Assembly (NCBI GenBank): GCA_002477595.1
Contig: DLQN01000052.1
Coordinates: forward strand, 1 to 5,951
Reading direction: 5' to 3'
DNA from: Roseivirga sp. UBA7431
GTDB taxonomy: Bacteria > Bacteroidota > Bacteroidia > Cytophagales > Cyclobacteriaceae
Length of the DNA stretch: 5,951 nucleotides
Each line of letters starts with the position of its first letter. Position 1 is the first letter of the stretch. Shown here piece by piece: positions 1 to 5,484 of the stretch. The notes beneath the pieces were generated by a model. It saw nothing but the letters and a program-made list of their open reading frames with translations, made no database searches and was not told the origin of the DNA. The position numbers and the translations under genes are program-made.

Positions 1-375
1 GGTAAGCTTATCTCTAAGTGGTTTCCCTTTAGCGCCTTTATTTGCTTTTTGCTCAGCAAACTTTGGGTATTCTTTGAAAGCGATCCATTTGCTGTCATCG
101 CTGAATTCTATCGAAGGGAAATTCGTTGATCCGATTGGATAAGACTTTTTTAGAGAATCCGGATCAGATAACCTCTGGATAATTATTTCTCCATCAGCTT
201 CTAGAGCTACGATTCCGTACGCAATCCATTGACCATCGGGTGATACTTTGAAGCTATTGCTTTGCATGTATTTCCAAGTGGGGATATCTTGCCAAGTCAT
301 TGGCTTTTTTTCTTGGGCTATCGAAAAGCTGGCGAATAATAGAAGTGCCCAAAGTGTGAGAAGCTGTTTACGCAT
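1..375 (-). CDS. S9 family peptidase (prolyl oligopeptidase-like), N-terminal part, runs off left edge
   Basis: The reading frame opens with ATG at 375 and stays open for 125 codons to base 1, so only the N-terminus is visible. Residues 1-20 form a signal peptide: MRK, a hydrophobic core (LLTLWALLLFASFS), then SIA before Gln21, a typical Sec cleavage site, so the enzyme is exported. The mature start carries a MTWQDIP motif, followed by two WIA-type blade signatures (SPDGQWIAYGI near residues 45-55 and SDDSKWIAFK near 91-100). These are typical of the beta-propeller of S9 peptidases, which gates a C-terminal alpha/beta-hydrolase catalytic domain. That catalytic domain, with its Ser-Asp-His triad, lies outside the window, so activity cannot be judged. 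Known family members cleave peptides, often after proline. The gene lies downstream of rlmD in the same direction but 235 bp away, so it probably has its own promoter, although none matching the Bacteroidota TTTG/TAnnTTTG pattern was found. It could instead be another propeller-containing hydrolase. Confidence 0.8.
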   Translation of the reverse strand, partial: MRKQLLTLWALLLFASFSIAQEKKPMTWQDIPTWKYMQSNSFKVSPDGQWIAYGIVALEADGEIIIQRLSDPDSLKKSYPIGSTNFPSIEFSDDSKWIAFKEYPKFAEQKANKGAKGKPLRDKLT

Positions 376-610
376 TGTTAAGTTTTTTTGTGTGGAGAAA
401 ATTAGCGAAAATTTCATAAGTCTAGTAGAGTTTGATCAACTAAACTGAAGCGTTAAAACAAGCTAAAAGACAAATTAGTCATTGGTTTTGCTTTCTGTCC
501 TTTCACATATAAACATATGTAGCAAAGCGTTCGGTTTGAAGAGGGTGCTAAGCTAATTCTTACAGAGCATGCTTAGAATTCATTCCATGTTTAACAGGTC
601 TTGCTAAAAA

Positions 611-2017
611 CTAATTTCTCAATTCCAACAAAATCACATTCTCCACATGGTGGGTTTGAGGAAACATGTCGACAGGCTGAACGCGAGTTACCTTGTACTT
701 AGGATCCAGTAGGGCGATATCACGTGATTGAGTAGCTGGATTACAGCTTACATAGACGATTTTATCAGCCTCAATTTTAAGCAGCATGTTGACAACGTCT
801 TGATGCATTCCGGCTCTCGGTGGGTCGGTAATTATAATATCTGGACGATCGTGTGTAGCCATAAACTCATCGTTGAGCAAGTCTTTCATATCACCCGCAT
901 AGAATTCAGTATTCTCAATACCATTGATTTCGGAATTAACTTTAGCATCCTCAATGGCCGCTTCAACATACTCTAAGCCAATAACCTTTTTGGCGTCTTT
1001 GGCTAAGAAATTGGCAATGGTGCCTGTACCTGTATACAAGTCATACACGACCTCATTACCAGTTAGACCAGCATAGGAGCGTGCTATTTTATAGAGTTCA
1101 TAAGCCTGTATGGCATTAGTTTGGTAGAACGACTTTGGTCCAACTCTAAATTGGATGCCTTCCATTTCTTCGGTCATATAGGCCTGTCCGTGATAGACTT
1201 TTACTTCAAGGTCATGGAAGGTCTCATTGGCTTTATTGTTAATGACATATTGAAGCGAGGTAATTTCAGGAAAACTTGTCTTCATGTACTCTAGCAAGCC
1301 AAAGTTGTGTTCTTGGTCAAGCGCAAATTGGACAACAACCATCCACTCATTTAACACAGAGTTACGGATGATCAGGTTTCTTAATGACCCGGTTTTCTTA
1401 GAGATATCGTAGAAGGGAATATCATGCTCTCGGCAATAGTCCTTTACACCATTTCGAATTTTATTTGATGGATCAGGCTGGAGGAAACATTTTTTAATAT
1501 CCAGAATCTTATCAAAGCTACCGGGTACATGGAAGCCCAGTCCTCTGCGGTCGATCTCTTCACTCGTATCAATTTCTTCACGCGTTAACCAGCGCCAGTT
1601 GCTAAAAGTATACTCTAGCTTATTTCTATAGAACTGAACATTCTCTGAAGCCAGAATTGGAGTGATTTCGGGGAGTTCAACTTTGGCAATTCGTTCTAGG
1701 TTATCAACTACTTGCTGGTGCTTGTATTTAAGCTGAATATTATAAGGAATGTGTTGCCATTTGCAGCCACCACAAGTACCGAAATGTTCGCAAAAGGGCT
1801 CTGCGCGATCTTTGGAGTAGGAATGAAATTTTATGGGGGTAGCTTCCATAAAACTAGATTTCTTACGCGTTACGCGAACATCTACCACGTCACCAGGTGC
1901 TACTTTTTCGATAAAGACTACCTGATCGTCTACGCGAGCGATACACTTGCCTTCCGCAGCGATACCTTCTATGAGTACCTGCTCCAAAATCTTTTGTTTG
2001 CCCCTGAATTTTCCCAT
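611..2017 (-). CDS. rlmD: 23S rRNA (uracil-C5)-methyltransferase, RlmD/RumA family
   Basis: This 468-residue protein transfers a methyl group from S-adenosylmethionine to C5 of a uracil in 23S rRNA (U1939 in E. coli for RlmD). Residues about 8-60 form an N-terminal TRAM RNA-binding domain. Four cysteines fit the RlmD [4Fe-4S] pattern C-x5-C-x2-C plus a distal one: Cys76, Cys82, Cys85 and Cys177. The FYQTN motif (297-301) opens the methyltransferase domain, and DLYTGTGT (326-333) is the SAM-binding loop. DPPRAG (398-403) and the nucleophile Cys425 in VSCNPAT follow, with the catalytic base Glu459 in HHVEN near the end. Every key residue is present and the length is normal for the family. The start at 2017 puts the TRAM domain directly at the N-terminus; no Shine-Dalgarno sequence is visible. 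It lies 95 bp downstream of mce in the same direction, so cotranscription is possible. Assignment to RlmD rather than RlmC or TrmA rests on the Fe-S cysteines and the TRAM domain; the exact target uridine is inferred. Confidence 0.92.
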   Translation of the reverse strand: MGKFRGKQKILEQVLIEGIAAEGKCIARVDDQVVFIEKVAPGDVVDVRVTRKKSSFMEATPIKFHSYSKDRAEPFCEHFGTCGGCKWQHIPYNIQLKYKHQQVVDNLERIAKVELPEITPILASENVQFYRNKLEYTFSNWRWLTREEIDTSEEIDRRGLGFHVPGSFDKILDIKKCFLQPDPSNKIRNGVKDYCREHDIPFYDISKKTGSLRNLIIRNSVLNEWMVVVQFALDQEHNFGLLEYMKTSFPEITSLQYVINNKANETFHDLEVKVYHGQAYMTEEMEGIQFRVGPKSFYQTNAIQAYELYKIARSYAGLTGNEVVYDLYTGTGTIANFLAKDAKKVIGLEYVEAAIEDAKVNSEINGIENTEFYAGDMKDLLNDEFMATHDRPDIIITDPPRAGMHQDVVNMLLKIEADKIVYVSCNPATQSRDIALLDPKYKVTRVQPVDMFPQTHHVENVILLELRN

Positions 2018-2112
2018 GCCGCGAAATTAGTAAATAGTTAATTGGGAATAAGTTATCGGGGCATCAGAAATAAGTAAATAGCGGGTCAGCGTATCAAGCG
2101 TCTAGCCCTGAG

Positions 2113-2514
2113 CTATCCAATCTCTTGGCAAAGCTCGATCAATACCCCATTTGTAGTCTTTGGGTGAAGAAAGCAAACGAGCTTGTTGTCTGCACCTTTC
2201 TTGGGTTCAGTGTTAAGTAAAGTGAACCCTTCTGCTTCGAGACGTTTCATTTCTGCATGGATATCGGCTACATCATAAGCGATGTGATGAATGCCTTCGC
2301 CTCGTTTTTCGAGAAACTTGGCGATCGGGCTATCGGGGTTGGAGGCTTCGAGCAGTTCAATTTTATTGGGTCCTACTTGAAAAAATGAAGTGTTAACCCC
2401 TTCTGATTCCACGCTTTCAACCTTGTAATGAGGTTCGCCAAAGAGTTTGGCAAACAAGTCATTAGAAATTTCAAGGTCTTTGACTGCTATTCCGATGTGT
2501 TCTATTTTTTTCAT
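2113..2514 (-). CDS. mce: Methylmalonyl-CoA epimerase (VOC superfamily)
   Basis: This 133-residue cytoplasmic enzyme interconverts (R)- and (S)-methylmalonyl-CoA, linking propionyl-CoA metabolism to succinyl-CoA through the B12-dependent mutase. The sequence shows the two-module vicinal-oxygen-chelate fold. IEHIGIAVKDL at the start supplies metal ligand His6, and KIELLEA (51-57) gives Glu53 at the end of module one. GIHHIAYDV (74-82) supplies the second histidine (76/77), and GVLIELCQ (123-130) supplies Glu127. These are the four expected ligand positions, and the length matches the family. The start is fixed because the first strand motif begins four residues in. No mutase or carboxylase genes are visible nearby. 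A REP-like repeat pair sits about 20 bp upstream of the start, in the region where the promoter should lie. A general glyoxalase-fold protein is the alternative, but HIGIAV, KIELLE and GIHHIAYDV together are characteristic of the epimerase. Confidence 0.93.
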   Translation of the reverse strand: MKKIEHIGIAVKDLEISNDLFAKLFGEPHYKVESVESEGVNTSFFQVGPNKIELLEASNPDSPIAKFLEKRGEGIHHIAYDVADIHAEMKRLEAEGFTLLNTEPKKGADNKLVCFLHPKTTNGVLIELCQEIG

Positions 2515-2533
2515 TATTTAAGCGTTTTAAGTA

Positions 2534-2600
2534 CGTCATCCTCGCGCAGGAGAGGATCTCACAATTCGATGAGGAGATTCCCTTTTATACGGGAATGACG
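2534..2600. repeat. REPIN-like palindromic intergenic repeat (two inverted REP-like units)
   Basis: Two units of 27-28 bases face each other across a 12-base spacer (2561-2572). The left unit (2534-2560) folds as ATCCTC (2538-2543), an 8-base loop and GAGGAT (2552-2557). The right unit (2573-2600) folds as ATTCCC (2577-2582), an 8-base loop and GGGAAT (2591-2596). Both stems are perfect although their sequences differ. The outer ends CGTCAT and ATGACG are also complementary, so the whole element can fold as one larger cruciform. The right unit matches the ATTCCC-N8-GGGAAT pattern of Neisseria dRS3 repeats. A related third unit lies at 5415-5442. The element sits between the divergently transcribed mce and the gene at 2719. 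Confidence 0.8.
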
Positions 2601-2718
2601 ATTAGTAATAGTATCTAATGATTACTTATCTTTATGCCCGAAACAGGAAACTTATTTCAATAGTAGTCTGTTTCAATGGTTGCTCAATATATTCAATTGA
2701 GTATAGAATATTGCTAAA

Positions 2719-3135
2719 ATGAATATGACTGGTGCAGGTTCAGATATCCATGTAGAGAGCGTCAAACTTCAGAAGAAGATTGAAAGCCACTTGGGTATGG
2801 TAGGAGGCGAATTGAGTTTTGAATTTGTTGCCACAGATGGCAAGATGAAACTCGATATGATCACTATCAATCCTAGGCACAATCAGTCTTTTCTTTTTCA
2901 TTCTGAGATTGGAATTGATAAGCCTGATGCACTGAGAAAGATGTTGGAGTACGTAAAGTCTTATAAAGACAAATACAACTCTTATACAATTCAGTGGATT
3001 GCCAAAGGAGAAAGTGAATTGCATACTTCATATTTTACGGCAAGCAACATGTATGATGCCCTCGACAAATTATATTATGGTCGAGACATCAATACCATTA
3101 CAGTATTTAGTGTAGTACTTAACCCTGTAGCATAA
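2719..3135 (+). CDS. Conserved-looking protein of unknown function, coupled to Fe-S carrier gene
   Basis: I do not recognise this 138-residue protein. It has no signal peptide, no membrane segment and no cysteine, so it is probably a soluble cytoplasmic protein that does not itself bind a cluster through cysteines. It reads as a mixed alpha/beta domain: strands near 31-39 (ELSFEFVAT) and 44-51, a helix near 69-84 (DALRKMLEYVKSYKDKY), a strand around 87-95 (SYTIQWIAKG), a second helix near 108-118 and a final hydrophobic strand (ITVFSVVLNP). The start is either the ATG at 2719 or the one at 2725; an in-frame TAG at 2704 excludes anything longer. Its TAA stop overlaps the ATG of the HesB/IscA-type gene by one base (TAATG at 3133-3137), which implies cotranscription and translational coupling. 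That suggests a role linked to Fe-S cluster handling, but this is context only. The promoter was not identified; the upstream region is AT-rich with a REP-like element. Confidence 0.8.
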   Translation: MNMTGAGSDIHVESVKLQKKIESHLGMVGGELSFEFVATDGKMKLDMITINPRHNQSFLFHSEIGIDKPDALRKMLEYVKSYKDKYNSYTIQWIAKGESELHTSYFTASNMYDALDKLYYGRDINTITVFSVVLNPVA

Positions 3136-3461
3136 TGATAACTGTAACAGATACAGCAAAAAATAAAATTGTTGAACTCCGAACCAAAGAAGGTAAGGGC
3201 GACAATCAGAATATAAGAGTAGCGGTACAAGGTGGAGGATGCTCCGGCCTGATGTACGATTTAGAATTCGATGCCGAAATCAATGAAAAAGATGAAGTGT
3301 TCGAGGACAAAGGAGTGAAGATTCTGGTAGACAGAAAAAGCTTGTTATACCTCCTTGGAACGTCACTTGATTTCTCTGATGGCTTAAACGGAAAAGGATT
3401 TCAATTCGTGAACCCAAACGCATCGCGTACTTGCGGATGTGGAGAGAGTTTCTCTGTTTAA
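3135..3461 (+). CDS. HesB/IscA/SufA-family iron-sulfur cluster assembly accessory protein
   Basis: This 108-residue A-type carrier receives Fe-S clusters from a scaffold and delivers them to target enzymes in the cytoplasm. The three conserved ligand cysteines are present: Cys36 in GGGCSGLMY and Cys100/Cys102 in the C-terminal TCGCGESF motif. Other family hallmarks are TDTAKNKI at the N-terminus, LVDRKSLLYLLGTSLDF (64-80) and GFQFVNPNA (88-96). The length is normal for the family. The ATG overlaps the upstream stop by one base (TAATG), so translation is probably coupled to the unknown gene before it. No Shine-Dalgarno sequence is visible. A strong hairpin terminator begins 15 bp after the stop and ends the unit. 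Sequence alone does not separate IscA, SufA and ErpA, so no symbol is given; no other suf or isc gene is in the window. The rlmD product, encoded about 1.1 kb away, is a plausible Fe-S client, but this is inference. Confidence 0.95.
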   Translation: MITVTDTAKNKIVELRTKEGKGDNQNIRVAVQGGGCSGLMYDLEFDAEINEKDEVFEDKGVKILVDRKSLLYLLGTSLDFSDGLNGKGFQFVNPNASRTCGCGESFSV

Positions 3462-3476
3462 AGCATAAAACATTAA

Positions 3477-3514
3477 GAAAAGGCTTCTATCGAAAGACGG
3501 AAGCCTTTTCTTTT
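3477..3514. terminator. Strong, probably bidirectional intrinsic terminator
   Basis: A perfect 11-bp stem pairs GAAAAGGCTTC (3477-3487) with GAAGCCTTTTC (3500-3510) around a 12-base loop that contains a GAAA turn flanked by UC/GA. On the plus strand it is followed by TTTT (3511-3514), ending the IscA-type transcript. On the minus strand the stem ends in a T-rich run as well, so it can also stop transcripts coming from the convergent small membrane protein gene, whose stop codon is at 3528. Confidence 0.88.
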
Positions 3515-3527
3515 GCAAGACACTTTG

Positions 3528-3785
3528 TTAGTCTTTCCCAAACATTAGCTGACTATAAAATTTAAACCTGATTTTTCCCAAGCCAATAAATTTTCTCCAG
3601 TCGTTGTCATTTACTAAATCTAAGGCTTTTAATCGCTTAAAGTCAAAGACTGGTCGATATACGAATGCATAAATAAAGAATAAGACTGTGAAGGTCAAAG
3701 TGTCAATAGCTTCGTAAGCGTAAAAGCTTAGAATTACAATGATCGGTAATAGAGTGATAAGATGGTAAAGGGTTAAATTTTTCAT
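3528..3785 (-). CDS. Small two-helix membrane protein of unknown function
   Basis: I chose the ATG at 3785, giving 85 residues, because an upstream in-frame ATG at 3842 would overlap the end of the preceding lipoprotein gene by about 30 bases and would place 19 non-hydrophobic residues before the first helix. Two membrane helices are predicted by eye: about 7-24 (YHLITLLPIIVILSFYAY) and 28-45 (DTLTFTVLFFIYAFVYRP). They are joined by a short acidic turn. A basic C-terminal tail of about 40 residues follows (FKRLKALDL, WRKFIGLGKIRFKFY), which by the positive-inside rule lies in the cytoplasm. The gene begins 25 bp after the lipoprotein stop, so the two form an operon. It has no recognised domain. 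Its size and position, immediately after a gene whose product has a peptide-like C-terminus, would suit an immunity or partner protein, but this is speculation. It ends 14 bp from a terminator hairpin. Confidence 0.72.
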   Translation of the reverse strand: MKNLTLYHLITLLPIIVILSFYAYEAIDTLTFTVLFFIYAFVYRPVFDFKRLKALDLVNDNDWRKFIGLGKIRFKFYSQLMFGKD

Positions 3786-3810
3786 CAATTTATAATAAGT
3801 TAAGTAAATC

Positions 3811-4494
3811 TTATGAAGCGGTGGCAACTCCAGCGCAAACAACCAAAGACAATGGAGTGTATAAACCTAAGGTGGCAGCATTGGCTATGGTTACAAAAAA
3901 TATATTGGCCACATTACTATCTGTTGGCCCATTCAATTGTCCTGCACATCTATCAAACCTACTCCACCACCCATTAATCCCTGAGCGACTACTGTTATTT
4001 GTTGGACTTACATAAGTAATATTGCGAGTACCGTCATTATAAAAATCATAACTCAAGAGAAGATCTCCTTCGATACTAAAAATATTACTGGTAACATAAT
4101 CTCCTAGGTCTGGGGTAATTGTTTGAGTCACGAAGGCATCGTATATGTCTCCAGAATCTTCGTCCATGGAGAACGTGAGACTTTTTGAGTTGTCATTTAT
4201 ATTGAGTGCAGAATACAAATATCTATCTGTTTGTATGTCAGTGAGCTTCTTTAAATTATTGATTTCGTATGAAGTATAATCTGAATTATTATTAGAGTCA
4301 GAACTTGACCCTTTGGTATTGAGGTTGTGCGTTATGCTTTGGAGGTTTGACTTGAAACTCTCCTTGGCAACAGTAGTGGCTTCTTCAATGGTTAGACCTT
4401 GTTGAGGTATTAATTCTTCTTCTTGTCTGTTGCAAGTAGAAATTAAGAGACAAATACAGATGATAATCCCAGTTTTTAAAAATTTATTTTCCAT
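3811..4494 (-). CDS. Putative surface-exposed lipoprotein with hydrophobic two-cysteine C-terminus
   Basis: I do not recognise this 227-residue protein. Residues 1-20 form a lipoprotein signal: charged start, hydrophobic core, then LIST before the anchored Cys21. Thr at -1 is less common than Gly or Ala. The following NRQEEE resembles the acidic lipoprotein export signal that sends Bacteroidota lipoproteins to the outer cell surface. A TIEEATTVAKESF helix (35-47) leads into a Ser/Asn-rich linker (62-73, KGSSSDSNNN). A predicted beta-rich region follows (about 90-163). The last 50 residues differ in character: NGWWSRFDRCAGQ, then a long non-polar stretch (194-220) ending in VVCAGVATAS. Cys183 and Cys220 both sit in CAG and could form a disulfide. 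The layout resembles a secreted precursor with a hydrophobic C-terminal peptide, but no known bacteriocin family was identified. Codons and flanks look more AT-rich than the neighbouring housekeeping genes. The gene is followed 25 bp later by a small membrane protein gene. Confidence 0.8.
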   Translation of the reverse strand: MENKFLKTGIIICICLLISTCNRQEEELIPQQGLTIEEATTVAKESFKSNLQSITHNLNTKGSSSDSNNNSDYTSYEINNLKKLTDIQTDRYLYSALNINDNSKSLTFSMDEDSGDIYDAFVTQTITPDLGDYVTSNIFSIEGDLLLSYDFYNDGTRNITYVSPTNNSSRSGINGWWSRFDRCAGQLNGPTDSNVANIFFVTIANAATLGLYTPLSLVVCAGVATAS

Positions 4495-4659
4495 AATTGA
4501 TAATTAGTTGTGTTTAATTAATATCAATATAATATAATTAAGGAGTGAAAAAAACATGTAATTTGTTTTTAATAAATAATTGTATAAATAACTTCCAGAT
4601 TTCGTAAAGAAATGACTAAGATTTCCGGTGTCGGAGGTATTGATCAAGCCATTCTTAAA

Positions 4660-5358
4660 TTAGATACACGAGAACAGATTCCCCGTTGACACTTTATTCA
4701 GTGCTTCATTCAAATCCCCCTGCTTGTCCCATGCAGCAGATTGACCACCACCGATATTACCATCGAATTTACCTACACAATTACACATCAGAACTGGAAT
4801 ATGATATTGCTCAGCGATTTGTGCTAGTCGAGGATTGTTTTTAGCTACGCCATTCACTGTTTTTGCCACGCTGGCAATGTAAACCTTAGCTCCGTTTTTA
4901 TTAGCCTTTTCAGCATGCTCTGAAATGGTAAGTTCATGACAGATGGCCAATGCAATCCGCTCTTTTGCTTCAATGATGCCACTATTCGGAGGGCCGGGTA
5001 CGAAATAAGGCAATTCATCTTCGTGCAAATACTGCTTTGAGTAAAGTGATCTTTCTTTGTTAGGTTGAAAAATGACTAAGCTAATACAAGTGCCATTCTT
5101 GGCTTTGGTGGGTACGCCAACACAAATGATAATGTCTTTGACATCACTGATCTCTTGGAAGCCATTGAGCCTGGTGTCACCTATTTCGATGGCTAATTCT
5201 TTGGCAAGTTCAGGTTCATAACCCGTTAATGAGAGTTCTGAAAAAATGATGAAATCCGCATTTTGATTTACAGCTTGGTTAATCCAATTAATATGGTCTA
5301 CGATATTGGCTTCAATATCTCCTTTAACTGGCCGAGTTTGAGCGATGCAGATTTTCAT
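4660..5358 (-). CDS. Carbon-nitrogen hydrolase (nitrilase superfamily)
   Basis: This 232-residue cytoplasmic enzyme should hydrolyse a C-N bond in an amide or carbamoyl substrate. The Glu-Lys-Cys triad is complete: Glu41 in FSELSLTGYEP, Lys108 in YSKQYLHEDE and Cys140 in AICHELTISEHAE. The N-terminal MKICIAQTRPVKGD is the family's first strand, which supports the ATG at 5358. GGGQSAAWDKQGDL near residues 203-216 is the usual late motif (G-x-S-x-x-x-D-x-x-G). At 232 residues it is on the short side but complete. The substrate cannot be read from the sequence; the family includes omega-amidases, N-carbamoyl-amine hydrolases and cyanide or nitrile hydrolases. It lies downstream of purF in the same direction with a 119-bp gap that contains a hairpin and a REP-like unit, so it is probably a separate transcription unit. 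No link to purine metabolism is implied by the sequence. Confidence 0.9.
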   Translation of the reverse strand: MKICIAQTRPVKGDIEANIVDHINWINQAVNQNADFIIFSELSLTGYEPELAKELAIEIGDTRLNGFQEISDVKDIIICVGVPTKAKNGTCISLVIFQPNKERSLYSKQYLHEDELPYFVPGPPNSGIIEAKERIALAICHELTISEHAEKANKNGAKVYIASVAKTVNGVAKNNPRLAQIAEQYHIPVLMCNCVGKFDGNIGGGQSAAWDKQGDLNEALNKVSTGNLFSCI

Positions 5359-5414
5359 GTAATCGAATATCTACAAATATCAATTCGTTGCAAAGGTATG
5401 GATTATAAGATTTG

Positions 5415-5442
5415 GGAGATTCCCGCCTTCTAGGGGATGACG
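5415..5442. repeat. Single REP-like unit, related to the element at 2534-2600
   Basis: This 28-base unit matches the right unit of the earlier element at 20 of 28 positions, with identical ends (GGAGATTCCC and ATGACG). It folds as ATTCCC (5419-5424), an 8-base loop and GGGGAT (5433-5438), with one G-U pair. It lies alone, in the gap between purF and the carbon-nitrogen hydrolase gene, with no inverted partner visible next to it. Confidence 0.75.
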
Positions 5443-5451
5443 GCAGTCTTA

Positions 5452-5484
5452 GTACTCAATACTAGGTACGCGCAGTATTAGTAC
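5452..5484 (-). other. Hairpin overlapping the purF stop codon
   Basis: GTACTCAATACT (5452-5463) pairs with AGTATTAGTAC (5474-5484) over 11 base pairs with one bulged C, around a 10-base loop. The right arm includes the purF stop codon (5478-5480) and part of its last codons. No T-run follows on the minus strand, so it is not a standard intrinsic terminator. It could stabilise the 3' end of the purF messenger or contribute to termination. Confidence 0.4.

Noticed and set aside
248..448. Plus-strand open frame of 66 codons
   Set aside because: It runs antisense to the signal peptide region of the S9 peptidase and has no family features.
548..580. Possible hairpin after rlmD (CTAAGC / GCTTAG)
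   Set aside because: The stem is only 6 bp with a 17-base loop, and no T-run follows in the minus direction.
376..610. Search for a Bacteroidota-type promoter (TTTG / TAnnTTTG) before the S9 peptidase gene
   Set aside because: No minus-strand TAnnTTTG match was found in the gap.
728..976. Plus-strand open frame of 82 codons
   Set aside because: It is antisense to the catalytic region of rlmD (SCNPAT and DPPRAG) and shows no motif.
1712..2041. Plus-strand open frame of 109 codons
   Set aside because: It lies antisense to the TRAM and Fe-S region of rlmD, whose motifs are all intact; its translation looks random.
2680..2707. Sigma70-like TTGCTC and TATAGA pair with 16-base spacing
   Set aside because: It sits too close to the start codon at 2719 unless the transcript is leaderless, and Bacteroidota promoters normally follow a different consensus.
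2740..3024. Minus-strand open frame of 94 codons
   Set aside because: It is antisense to the gene at 2719, which has the better case through its one-base overlap with the Fe-S carrier gene.
3821..4015. Plus-strand open frame of 64 codons
   Set aside because: It lies antisense to the lipoprotein C-terminus and has no supporting signal.
4514..4541. Inverted repeat TTAATTA / TAATTAA upstream of the lipoprotein gene
   Set aside because: The sequence is almost entirely A and T, so such palindromes arise often by chance; it could be an operator but nothing supports that.
4611..4688. Plus-strand mini-ORF of 25 codons between the lipoprotein and hydrolase genes
   Set aside because: It overlaps the hydrolase 3' end and has no recognisable start signal or motif; it is likely chance.
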